Below, one piece after another: positions 21,061 to 30,905 of a DNA stretch of 64,000 nt. Both the position numbers and the translations under genes were made by a program. The notes beneath the pieces were generated by a model. The model was not told where the DNA came from. It did not search any database and was given only the letters and a program-made list of their open reading frames with translations. Source of the DNA: Dendrophyllia cribrosa (taxonomy: Eukaryota; Cnidaria; Anthozoa; Scleractinia; Dendrophylliidae); the NCBI GenBank assembly GCA_024195265.1, contig JAJLRJ010000008.1, positions 24,305,932 to 24,369,931 of the forward strand, given 5' to 3'. Numbering within the stretch: the first letter of the stretch is position 1; every line of letters begins with the position of its first letter.

Positions 21061-21534
21061 TCGCACCATTTCTTAAACAACAAGCAGCGAATGCCGAAAC
21101 TTTTGCCAAGCTAAAATTAATCGCGAAAATTAATTTAGCGTACACAATCAGTTGAGAGTTTTTACGAATAGCTTTCGTCTACTCAAAGAACGGGACAGAG
21201 TGGTGACTACAAGAATTAAAACACAGTAAAATGGCATAGAATGTCTTAGTTACAAGTGTTTCGGGATTCAGAATCAAAACAAATTGAACAAACACACGTA
21301 CCTAAACATAGCGGCGAAAAGTCGGAAAGAACTGCAGCGTGGACAGTATGTCTTACAAAAATTTACAGCTAAAGGATAAAAGAAACGGTTAAAACATCGT
21401 ACCTGTAGTTGATTTGGCTTTTTAGTCCCTTCCATTAGCACCAAATTTTCAAACATCGAAGTACGAGTTGAGTCGATCAATGTTGTTTACAAACTTGCTC
21501 GTTTTTTAGCTCCTACGGCCGTAATGACGAGATA
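21061..21534. other. No gene seen
   Basis: No coding frame with recognisable content. The complement frame 21274-21480 has no family motif. Confidence 0.4.
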
Positions 21535-23110
21535 AGAAACTTTTCTGAGGAAGCATCAAGTCTATACCATATTCCAGAGGTGATTACCAAAGGAATTTTA
21601 CGAAAATTGTGCTCCTTCATTCACTCCTTGTGGAGCCGTTGAACTTTGAACCAGTTTTCATTCAGCTACGCCACCATCTTAACTGGATGCAATCATGGCT
21701 GTTAATAGAACCCAGCAAGTGGTACTCGAAGATGTACATAGTGAGAAGTCAAATGTAAAATCAGGAGTGCCACAAGGAACAGTCTTAGGGCCCCTTTGTT
21801 TTCTACTCTACATTAATGACATGGGCAATAATATCTCATCCAATCTGAAACTTTTTGCTGATGACACCCTCCTGTATGGCCTTGTCCACAATGCAAGTGA
21901 TGCTCTTCATCTTCAACGAGACCTAGACAGCCTTGTTACCTGGGCACAGGAATGGCAGATGAACTTCCACTCCTCTAAATGTTATGTTCTTCGGATTTAC
22001 AGGATCAAGAACCCTATTATATACCCTTACACCATGCTAGGCCAGACACTAAAAGCTGTTGACCACCAACCTTATCTGGGCATTACCATCTCAGAAACAC
22101 TTAACTGGAAAACTCATATCTTGGATGTGAAGAATAAAGCTAATAAGACCTTAGGCTGTATTAAAAGGAATCTCCACTCGTGTCGTCCAGAAAGAGTTAA
22201 AGCACAAGCATACACCTCCTTAGTGAGACCTATCCTAGAATATGGAAGTGCTGCATGGTATCCTTACAGGATATATTAAAAATCCTGGCTCGAACAAGTT
22301 CAGCGTCGTGCTGCGCGTTTTGTCACCAAAACATATTCAAGACAGGAAGGAAGGATGTGTTACCCAAGCGCTAAACCCTTTTAATTGACCAACACTGGAG
22401 CATAGAAGAAAAGTGAACAGACTAACTTTAATGTGTAAGATACTACATGGCCAAGCAGCGATCAATATACCACCTTATGTGAAACATAAAACTGTAATGA
22501 AAACTAGAAACTCTGATCCAATGTAGTTTATTCCAATACAAACATCATGTGATGAGTATAAATATAGTTTCTGGCCTAGAACAATTAATGACTGGAACAA
22601 TCTACCGCCAAATATCATCAACATGACCTCAATAAGAGATTTTAAAGCAGCTGTAAATAATTATATCTCTTTTTAAGTGCTAGTTTAATTAATTTAATCC
22701 ATAACTGATTGTTACTTTTTTCATTTTTATTATACCACAATTATTGATTACCTTATTTGCACATATTTATTTATTCATTTATTTTTGCACTTTGCACTGG
22801 AATTTGCTAGATGTCCTTATAGGATTTTGCAAATAAATTATGTAGATGTAGATGTAGATGTAGAAACACTGCGACCGCGACCGCGACCGCGACAACGCGA
22901 AAATTTCGCGCCTTTTTTGTCCAATCATGTGAACAATATTTTTTCTCTTTTCTTTTCTTCTCTTTTTTTCTTTCTTTTCCATTTTTCAACGAATAGTTCA
23001 CGCACTTTTTGGGCCAAAAACACGAAATTGCAGGCAGCAGTCATTTTCACTTTCCTTCAAAATGCGAAATTTACCGCCATCGCTGGTTATACGTCATGTA
23101 GAGATAACGT
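21535..23110 (+). repeat. Repeat R, copy 1, split by a LINE
   Basis: 21535-21673 and 22864-23110 together match, inverted, the continuous copy at 25545-26095. Matching blocks include GAAGTCTATACCATATTCCA-like sequence, GTGCTCCTTCATTCACTCC, TTCATTCAGC, TTTTTGTCCAATCATGTG and an A/G-rich or T/C-rich tract. The interruption 21674-22863 is the LINE. The right part starts with four GACCGC units. Confidence 0.7.
21674..22863 (+). pseudogene. 5'-truncated non-LTR retrotransposon (LINE) with RT C-terminal half
   Basis: The clear part, 21695-22279, encodes the second half of a reverse transcriptase. It shows SGVPQGTVLGPLCFLLYIND, then the catalytic LFADDTLLY, then WQMNFHSSKC, LGITISETLNWK and RPILEYGSAAW. 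After the stop at 22277 the usual C-terminus is still readable in shifting frames (EQVQRRAARFV, LEHRRKVNRL, FWPRTINDWNNLP), ending near 22675. The 3' end is a GTAGAT microsatellite at 22841-22863, a common tail in CR1/L2/Jockey-like elements. The borders are set by the empty site at 25.9 kb. Dead copy: truncated and frame-shifted. Confidence 0.85.
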
Positions 23111-23163
23111 ATATCGATAACTTTTTTACCATATTTGGGCAGTGTATCAATGTGTTGAATTAT

Positions 23164-23184
23164 AAATATATATATATATATATA
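23164..23184. repeat. AT dinucleotide microsatellite
   Basis: About ten TA units. Confidence 0.8.
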
Positions 23185-23870
23185 CTTGATGGTGTCCGGC
23201 AGTTGCCTGGCAACAACAATCGCGACCGCTGACAATGGCGCACACTCATGTTTATTCATGGAGGCCGTTCCGGCGGCAGTTTACCCTTACTCTGTGAAAA
23301 AATGTTTACTCTTGGTGAAACACAACCAATAGTCCTTTTTACAGATGTGTGCTTGGTGACCTTGCCTTTGAGTGGAAGCGAGGCTGGAGGTGACTTTGCT
23401 TTGATACAAACCTTTCTGCCTTTCATATGTTAATAATGCTTTTCTCATGCTAGCAGTGGATAAGTATTAACAAAATCTTTTGTGTTGTCCGCTGGATAGT
23501 GATTAAAACGGTGGATAGCGCTATCCACCTTTTGAACAACCGGGGCCTGATGTTCTTTTCAGATCTACTAGAGTCCACTATCATACTAACAAGATAGCTC
23601 CGTTTTGTAGGGAGAAACCTTCCCCCGATGCTTGGTTACACTGTGTTGTCTCCAGCTTTCCGCCTCGAAAAAGGTCAAAACAAAATGGAGGATCAGACTG
23701 ACTGAATCAAAGAATTTTTTTGCAAGATAAGGGGTGGAAGCGCCACGGCCCCTCCCCTGGATCCGTGAATGGCTATTGCCATAGAATGTGAAGCGACCGT
23801 TATCTTTTTTGTGAAACTTGATCCAGACCCGCTCCATTTGAAAGTCATTATTGGCTTTAGATTGATCACA
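23185..23870. other. No gene seen
   Basis: Several short open frames without recognisable domains and no repeat arms. Confidence 0.4.
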
Positions 23871-24090
23871 GGCTTACCATCCTCTGTTTTTGTGGTGGAC
23901 TGTGCTGCGTCGGTTATAAATTTAGCCTTAGGGCATTTTAAACAGATTAAAATGAAATAAAAACTGTCACAAATATGGATACGATGTTGAACTTTATGTT
24001 ATTGTTTTGTTGATTTGAAGTTTGACTGAATTATAACCGATGCAGCCATTTAACAGCACAGTCCACTACACTAACAGGGGATGGTAAACC
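23871..24090. mobile_element. 220-bp MITE
   Basis: GGCTTACCATCCTCTG, then GTGGTGGACTGTGCTG and TCGGTTATAA, is the inverse of TTATAACCGA, CAGCACAGTCCACTAC and CAGGGGATGGTAAACC. The interior has no gene. Confidence 0.75.
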
Positions 24091-24118
24091 CGTGGATAGA
24101 TCACCAGTTGTTTAATCG

Positions 24119-24175
24119 CGTACCCAGATCTCCCACATTTCGGTACAGTACAAGCACAAGTGAGATCTGGGTACG
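24119..24175. repeat. 57-bp small hairpin
   Basis: CGTACCCAGATCTC at 24119 pairs perfectly with GAGATCTGGGTACG ending at 24175, around a 29-base loop. Confidence 0.8.
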
Positions 24176-24492
24176 AGATTACCCGTTGTTGAGTTCAAGA
24201 AACTGCAAAACAATACTACTTATTTGTCCGAATGTTATGTTTTCCATACTAATCAAATCAGTACTTACTTCAGACAATCAGCATAAAATGATTATGTAAA
24301 ATAAATGTATTCGAATTAATTGCACGCTTCAGTTACGAGACAATTTCATCAACTGTCACCCCAGCTACATTCTGTTGTTATAATATTTAAACTCTTCAAA
24401 AGTCAATTTTCAAAATCTGGTTTATTAAAAAATATCAGACACATCATTTTGTTGTGATTGTTTTTATTTTACGTTTTACGTTTTTACGTTTC

Positions 24493-24570
24493 TTCAGACT
24501 GAAGATCTGAAGGTCCCTGGTTCAAATCCGGAGAGTTCGCATGAGCTCTGAATAATCCCGGGTCTCGGCA
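24493..24570 (+). repeat. tRNA-Phe-like unit, 5'-truncated
   Basis: It starts in the anticodon arm (CAGACTGAAGATCTG, anticodon GAA), runs through the B-box GGTTCAAATCC, has the same 30-nt extra segment as the complete copy at 24965, and ends CCGGGTCTCGGCA. A TTTT follows, a possible Pol III stop. The A-box half is missing. Confidence 0.7.
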
Positions 24571-24964
24571 ATACTTTTCCTATTTCTTTTTTTATTAATT
24601 AATCGATGAAATTAATATGCGAGCGTTGTGTTCTTTACTCAAGATTTCATGTCACTTACATAAACAAAATCCATACAGAAGATTTTTCTATGAAAACTTC
24701 GAGCAACCATATACAATTATGAGCTGCTTATTTTTTTTAGGAAAATTTCACTGGAAAACTTTTAGTCATGTGTCGACAGTAACAGTTTGTAACATGAAAA
24801 TCAAGTCAGAGAGAATAAAAAATGTGAATTAAAGGAATATTAAAAAATATTAAAATATGAATTTTACATCTTGAATATATCTTGAAAGAAACTTTGGAGA
24901 CAAACCTTTTGACTTTCGCCCTGATTAATATAGTTTATAAGTTAACAAAATACCATAAAAATAT

Positions 24965-25011
24965 TGCCGAGACCCGGGACTATTCAAAACTCATACGAAC
25001 TCTCCGGATTT

Positions 25012-25062
<51 letters not shown>

Positions 25063-25067
25063 TCGGC
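24965..25067 (-). repeat. tRNA-Phe(GAA)-like unit with insertion in the T arm
   Basis: On the minus strand it begins GCCGAGATAGCTCAGTTGG (A-box), has an anticodon arm CAGA-CTGAAGA-TCTG with anticodon GAA, and the B-box GGTTCAAATCC. The 3' end CCGGG-TCTCGGC pairs with the acceptor GCCGAGA in all seven positions and with the T stem. Between the T loop and the 3' T-stem strand there are 30 extra bases, not where tRNA introns sit. A TTTTT follows. It is therefore not a normal tRNA gene; a tRNA-derived SINE or pseudogene unit is more likely. The first bases plus ~90 bp of upstream flank are repeated at about 25155-25250. Confidence 0.7.
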
Positions 25068-25249
25068 AACTGATGTAAGAACTTTAAAAGAACCAGGATA
25101 AAAACAAAATTCGAAAAGAAAATGGAAGCGATTTAACAACGGTTCGCTTAATTACATTGAGCTATCTCGGCAACTGATGTAAAAACTCTTAAACAGCCGG
25201 AATAAGAAAAAAAATTAAAAAGAAGATGGAAGCGATTTAGCACTGAGAG

Positions 25250-25544
25250 AACAAAACTTTTTTATGGCAAAGAAAGGCTTTAGCAAACAATCTGCAGGGA
25301 GATAAAGGTATAGTGTAATATAGAGGTTAAATTATTCGGTGAAAAGTTGTTTAATACGGCTGCGTATCGAGTGAGTTTTAATTTTATCAAGCCTTCAGGC
25401 GAGAAAATAAATAAATAAATAAATGACGAGTAAAAATGCCGAGCCGTATTACATTGACAACCATTCGCTGAATATATTGTTGACTGATCGTCTCCAACAC
25501 AAATTGTAAGTTTTTAAAAGTATTTTTTCTAGCGTCCTGGCGCG
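25250..25544. other. No gene seen
   Basis: AT-rich; contains a short AATA microsatellite near 25405-25424. Confidence 0.4.
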
Positions 25545-26095
25545 TGATGTATATCCAGCGATAGTGGTTAATTTCGCATTTTGAAGAAAAGTGAAAATGT
25601 TGGGCAGACCTGCACCTTTCGTAACGCCTCACAGGATTGGCTAAGAAAACAATAGAACAAACAACACAACAATGGACCCTGGCCCTAAAAACAATAGAGG
25701 TGCACCTCATCCTGGTCGAATGAAATTAGATCGACGTTCCGAAGAGGTGCAGGACTACTGAAAATGTTTGCTGCCTGCAATTTCGTATCGTAAGTTTTTG
25801 GGAGAATAATGCGTGAACCATTAGATAAAAAAGGGAAAAGAAAGAAAAAAGAGAAGAAAAGAAAAAAAAAAGAGAAAATTGTTGATCACATGATTGGACA
25901 AAAAGAGGAACGAAATTTTCACGTTGTGTCGCAATGTTTCCTGGCGAAGCTGAATGAAAGCTGGTTCAAAGTTTTAACCACTCGTCACGGAGTGAATGAA
26001 GGAGCACAATTTTTGGAAAATGCCTCATACGTGTAGTAATATTCTCTGGAATATGATATAGACTCGATACATCGTTAGAAAAAATTCCAATCTTT
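25545..26095 (-). repeat. Repeat R, copy 2 (continuous), inverted
   Basis: Inverse of 21535-21673 plus 22864-23110. It shows the state without the LINE (…GCGAAGCTGAATG joined directly to the AATGTTTCC…GCGACAC-type side). It carries an A/G tract at 25830-25875 instead of the T/C tract. Confidence 0.7.
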
Positions 26096-26224
26096 GTTTT
26101 AAGCGAGTTGAAGTTAAAGGATCTCGCGATTTATACGGCTGTATCAACTTATCACGTAGAGCTTCTGGATATTTATTATATCTATTATGCCCAATGTTAT
26201 TATGATAAAGCTAAGGGGCCGAAA

Positions 26225-26490
26225 AAATAAAATAAATAACTTTGTTTAGCGAGGGTGACACTTAACAGTCATGCGAGTAACAAACCTGTGGCCCTCGAGT
26301 TCCAGGTCGAATTGGAATTCAGAAATGTTAGTTTTTGAGAAGGGAGAAAATACCCTCGGAGAATGAGGATGAGGATAAGAACTAACAACCGAACTCAACC
26401 CACATACACATGTATGACACCGAGTCCCGGGAAATCGAACCTGGGCCACATTGGTGGGAGGCGAGCGCTCTTACCACTGCGTCATCCCTG
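26225..26490 (-). mobile_element. tRNA-Gly-derived SINE
   Basis: On the minus strand it starts with GGGATGACGCAGTGGTAAGA, then GCGCTCGCCTCCCACC (resembling the anticodon region of tRNA-Gly CCC), then the B-box GGTTCGATTTCC, and continues with GTCATACATGTGTATGTGGG, a body without tRNA features and a tail close to 26225 with AAGTGTCACCCTCGC and TTATTTTATT. A tRNA head with a non-tRNA body is the definition of a SINE. It is not a functional tRNA, because no matching acceptor 3' strand follows. Confidence 0.8.
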
Positions 26491-26499
26491 TTCTCCGAA

Positions 26500-27084
26500 G
26501 AGGAATGGATGAGAGATGCATTTCATTGCTAATTTGTTTTTAGTTTCAAGAGTGGCCTAACTGGCACATGTTTCAGAGTACTCTCTTAGAAAAGAGAACA
26601 CTCCCAGTATTGTGCTCATCAAAATTTCAGCACCGAACTTTCTTTTTCTTTTCTGATTTCTGTGTCTTTCCACTTCCTGTCACCTCCTAAATGCTGTTTT
26701 TTTCTTCCAATTCCTACACCCCCTTTCTCCCGGTTTCCTTCCCTTTTACCCCGTTGTCCCATCCCCATTGGCCTTTCCTAATTCCAATTCCTGTCTTTCT
26801 TCTACTTCGTTATGAATGAATCAGCAGCATTAACAGTATGATGACTGACAAGAGTAGGAAAAACACTTGGATGGAATTTATGTTTTGCCGAAAAAAATGA
26901 AACAATGTCCTTCCTATTTTAGTCCATTTTAACTATTTTACTTAATAAATTGTAGTCATTCTTAACTAGAAGATGCAAAAACGTACCCTTATATATTTTC
27001 CTTGGACTATTACGAACTCGGCTTTTGTAAAGTAATTAACTAATCACCATTGATCAACAATTATACTTATCTTCAATGTAGCAC
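26500..27084. other. No gene seen
   Basis: Pyrimidine-rich then AT-rich sequence; no supported gene or repeat. Confidence 0.4.
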
Positions 27085-27162
27085 CAGTTGCTAAGAGAGT
27101 TCGGATAGCGTCACGCTGAAGATCTGAAGGTCTCTGGTTCAAATCCGGAGAGTTCGCTGATG
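27085..27162 (+). repeat. tRNA-Phe-like fragment, third copy
   Basis: Has CGCTGAAGATCTGAAGG and GGTTCAAATCCGGAGAGTTCG of the unit at 24965, with a diverged A-box side and no 3' CCGGGTCTCGGC. Confidence 0.6.
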
Positions 27163-27562
27163 TTGTAAAGTTTAATACTATTTCAATCATTAATTGCCCT
27201 CTTTGAAATTAAAACGAGATTATTAACTTGTTTACAGCAAAATGTAATTTTGGTTTTGTCCCATAGATGGGGCAATTGTTCATAAATTACTTCTAAGCCC
27301 TACAGTACCGTGGGCTTTTTGTATATAATGTCTGACCCCCCGCCGTGGGGCAATTGCAGTTGTCTAAAGAGAAAATGACAAATGCCCGACAATGCCCGAG
27401 GGGAGGATGGTCACGCTTGGAATTGGCTGAGCCATAATAATGACATCGTCTATACACTGGGAATAAGCCATACATTAATCAAAATAATAAGCCCAATGAC
27501 TGTCCTCGGCTCCTTTTGGGATGAGTTTCATGACTCCCGTTCCAAGATTCCAAGATTCCAAT

Positions 27563-27800
27563 AGGGTGTCCCACAATTCATTTTGGCTTTGCCGTTCCGA
27601 TGAAAAGACTGGGCACTAGTGTTTATAATGGCGGCGTAGTTGGCGGCATACACACATTCATTTTCTGGCGACGTGAATTGTGCTGTTTCTTTGTGGAAGA
27701 AGTCATTCTTGCAACTTGCTTTTGATGATTTTGTGCATCTAAAGGTAAGACTTTCTTTTCTAAATAGCTTAGCGGCATAGACGGCAAGATTGAATGGTAA
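27563..27800 (+). repeat. Dispersed splice-donor repeat, copy 3
   Basis: AGGGTGTCCCACAAT, CGATGAAAAGACTGGGCACT, ATAATGGCGGCG, a longer middle part, CTAAAGGTAAGACT with donor GT at 27745, then TAGCTTAGCGGCATAGACGG. The most diverged of the three copies, yet the donor is kept. Confidence 0.6.
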
Positions 27801-28052
27801 AAATACCGATTCATATTGTCCGAGTCACTTCTCACGCGTACGCCAGTCACAAATTACTAGTTGAAGCACTTTGGAAACGTGCACACAAGAATAGGTAAAG
27901 ATTTGAAGGAACAAGGTTGTCTTTGTTCGACTCGAAGCACGTTATAACACTGGTACTGTTTTAAACTGACCAATTTTAAGTTGAAGATATTTCGTGTGTG
28001 GTGTTTGATACATGTAGTATTTTTGTCCTCTGACCTAATTAGTCGGGTTCGG
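27801..28052. other. No gene seen
   Basis: Nothing supported. Confidence 0.3.
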
Positions 28053-28383
28053 CTATAACACAGGCGTAGAGTGAGGGTCGGACACCTTTTTGAGACTGAT
28101 ATAACGTAATGTCCACGCTTAGAATTTTATTTTCAATAAATTTTTAAGTGTAAAAAAGAAAATCTAAAATCCTCACTGAGGATTGAACCTGTGACCTCAG
28201 CTAGGCGTAGGCTTACATACATGTAGCCTACCGTACCACTGTACCACCTAGCTTCTCGGGTTGCTTAGTCCTAAATTTAACTATATAAACTGCTACCCCT
28301 GACATCAACTGAAAGCTAACCGGTTACTCCGTTATATAAGTCTCAATAAGGTGTCCGACCCTCCCTCTACGCCCGCACTATAG
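28053..28383. mobile_element. DNA element carrying a tRNA-like segment, copy 1
   Basis: Terminal inverted repeats of about 50 bp: CTATAACACAGGCGTAGAG...GGGTCGGACACCTTTTTGAG...ATATAACG at the left against CGTTATATAAG...CTCAATAAGGTGTCCGACCC...CTCTACGCC...CTATAG at the right. On the minus strand the interior (about 28165-28250) reads AGGTGGTACAGTGGTA (A-box-like) and GGTTCAATCC (B-box). A second copy with the same layout is at 45.1 kb. Confidence 0.75.
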
Positions 28384-28470
28384 TCTTTTCCTAATTAGTT
28401 GGGCTGCTTGGCTACAAGCCGTGCTGTACGACTTATAAAATGAGCTGTGTTTCATGGTCCCAAATGAACA

Positions 28471-28611
28471 CCCCAGCGGGGGTACTCACATATAAAAATG
28501 ACAAGGGTGCTCGTCAGAAATTTTAGAAAAACACCCTAAAAGGTACTTGAATCTCGACGAGCACTGCTGTCATTTTTATCATGTACAGGTACACGTGAGT
28601 CCCCCTCTGGG
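28471..28611. mobile_element. 140-bp MITE
   Basis: CCCCAGCGGGGGTACTCACA, TATAAAAATGACA and GGGTGCTCGTC form an imperfect inverted repeat with GACGAGCACT, TGTCATTTTTAT and GTGAGTCCCCCTCTGGG. Confidence 0.75.
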
Positions 28612-28619
28612 ATTTTGAA

Positions 28620-29384
28620 GTGTTTTGGAGATTAGTGAATAGATAAATTAATAGGTGTTGTAGCAGATGTAAATGGCGATCATGGCTGTCGTCGATTCTT
28701 GCTGCGTAGGCTAATAAAATTAATTGGTTGAAAGGTTTATGTAAAGGGTATTTGCTGTTTATAGTAATTTGATGGAATCATGAAACAATTTTTGAAATGA
28801 TTAAGGGTTCTTGGCTTGCTTTTTATTGAGCAAGAAGCTATACACAGCTTGAATTGTACATGGCTTTAACACATTACAGTATTGATTCCCAAGTGTTTTG
28901 AGTGCTTTTACGGAGAAACATAAAATTATGCCTGAAAAGTAACACATATTCAGTAGCTGATACGATCACTAACTGAAATGCAAAGTTATATAAAACACAA
29001 ATCGTGTAAATCAAACCTATGTGCGATTCAAGTCACATAATGACCTAATGCATGAAGTTTCTGGTTGACCTTTACAGTCTCGCGCATTGCATGTCAGAAG
29101 ATTGTTCTTTTTTCAAACATGTATTTTCAAACGTGCATGGTTCACCATTCAAATCCTTTCAATAAGAAAAATTTCTTCCATTATACAATTTAAAATAAGC
29201 ACTGAACGAAGTTTCATTAATAAAATAGCTTCAGAAGAATCGGTGATGAAATAAGTTAGATAACAAATTAAACCTTGAATGCTACCGGAATACAATACAA
29301 AATACAATTTTATCAGCTCTACAAATGTACCTTTTCAGTGTATATTGAAACCACTTAAAATAAGAAGCTGTACACAGCTTGAAC
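28620..29384. other. No gene seen
   Basis: AT-rich. A short motif AAGAAGCTRTACACAGCTTG occurs at 28831 and 29363, the second beside the GATC array. Confidence 0.4.
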
Positions 29385-29720
29385 TCGTCCCTGGTGAAAA
29401 TCCTTGCAGGATCTTCAGGGATCTTTGAAGATCTTCAAAGACCTGTCAAAGATTCTCAAAGATAAAGATCTTTAAAGGATCCTTACAGGATCTTTGAAAG
29501 ATCCTCAAAGATTCTTCATCTGCAATTTATTTTAGAATTTTCTACAAAGATCCTCAAGGAATTAATGAGGATCTTGAAAGGATCTTACAAGGATCTTAGC
29601 AAATATCCTTGCAAAGATCTTTGCAAGGATCCTTTAAGATCCTCAAGGATTGAATAAGGATCTTTCAAGGATCTTAAAAAAGATCCTTTCAAAGATCTTG
29701 TAAAGATCTTTGAAAGGATT
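29385..29720. repeat. GATC-rich degenerate array (B), inverse of array A
   Basis: Begins CCCTGGTGAAAATCCTTG and then repeats AGGATCTT/AAGATCCT variants. Border and motif match 18086-18600 in the other orientation. Confidence 0.8.
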
Positions 29721-30660
29721 GTCCATTTCGCATAATCGGCCTCAAATCGCATCGGATCGCATAATTCACGAAAAATCGCATAATTCGTAAAAAATCACAC
29801 AAAATTGCATAATGTGAACAAACCACACGATACACTATCGCACTATCACAAGGCTCACGTTCATGTGTTACGTGTTCGATGTGGATCCAGTATGTGGACC
29901 CTGGTCCGGCAGTACAGTAAACAACATAATTTCGTATAATTATCTTACCTGAATTGACATTTTGTGAGCTGAAATTTTGCCTGGAGATAGATTTTATGGT
30001 TCTCCATTACATCTGAACCTGAAAACGTCCTACCTCAAATACTTTTCTTGAAATTCGCCCATAATTCTTGTTGTTTACCCGCCTCGAATAGCCCTTGCTA
30101 ATTGCAGGCAAAACCTTTGTGAACTAATAATTCGAAAAATAGTGGTCTTGCTCACAGGCCTTTGGACCGGCATTGTGGCCCCTGGTCCGGCACTCATATA
30201 AGGACATGAAAAGTAACTCTTTAAATGCCGATAATTTCGCAAGAGAAGGGTATTTTTTAATAGTATTTTACTGATTTGTATTATTCCTGATATATTTAAC
30301 CCATTCACACCTGAGGATTTTTACGTTTTTGAGTGATTTTCTGCATACACACGCCCCATAGGATTTCGTGACTTCATATTTGGAGTTAACATTTAAAGTG
30401 CTGCTGTTCTAAAACACTGAAGGCTCGAGTTTGCTGGAAACGTCATTGTGACGATCTCATTTTGCTTGGTTGATTTGCAATAAAGGGTCCAATATGAATT
30501 ATCTATGATTTTTGGTAAGTTCACAGCCATTTTTCATCTTTAGTAGCTGCCTGATGAGCATCATTAAGCTTGGAGGTAGTTCAGAGTCCACTTCTCAATG
30601 AAGCGAGTTAGGTGTTGTACTTCGTTTATGAATTTGGCTCGTTGCTCGTTAAACTGGAAA
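29721..30660. other. No gene seen
   Basis: Contains a cluster of TCGCATAATTC variants (29735-29830). GGACCCTGGTCCGGCA at 29897 recurs as GGCCCCTGGTCCGGCA at 30178. No gene supported. Confidence 0.4.
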
Positions 30661-30662
30661 AA

Positions 30663-30905
30663 TGGCCGCCTGGAAACGAAGTAGCTTTGGGACTCGACTC
30701 TGGATGAATTTCTCGACCTACCGCGGCATATTTTGGAAGTTGCGACCACAGGAGGAAACAACAAGCGCGAAATTTCGGCGGTGGGTCAGAGTGGCTGTGG
30801 ACTTAGTATATATATGAAAATTGTGGAGGACGGAATGGACGCTGTCAAAAAATCTGTTTATTTCCCAGCATGCAGTGCGGTGGTGATGTTGAAAATCGAG
30901 GCAAG
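30663..30905 (+). CDS. Candidate first exon ending in a strong splice donor
   Basis: Unrecognised. AAAATGGCCGCC at 30660 is a good start context and gives about 50 residues (MAAWKRSSFGTRLWMNF) before a stop. A second frame is open from 30685 up to the donor GCAAG|GTGAGT at 30906 and reads more protein-like (LWDSTLDEFLDLPRHILEVA, MKIVEDGMDAVKKSVYF). The surroundings are richer in CpG than elsewhere in the window, which fits a promoter or first exon. The region may also be non-coding; the donor match is the main evidence. Confidence 0.3.

Noticed and set aside
26395..26490. Functional tRNA-Gly gene on the minus strand
   Set aside because: Has A- and B-boxes but no matching 3' acceptor strand and a SINE body follows.
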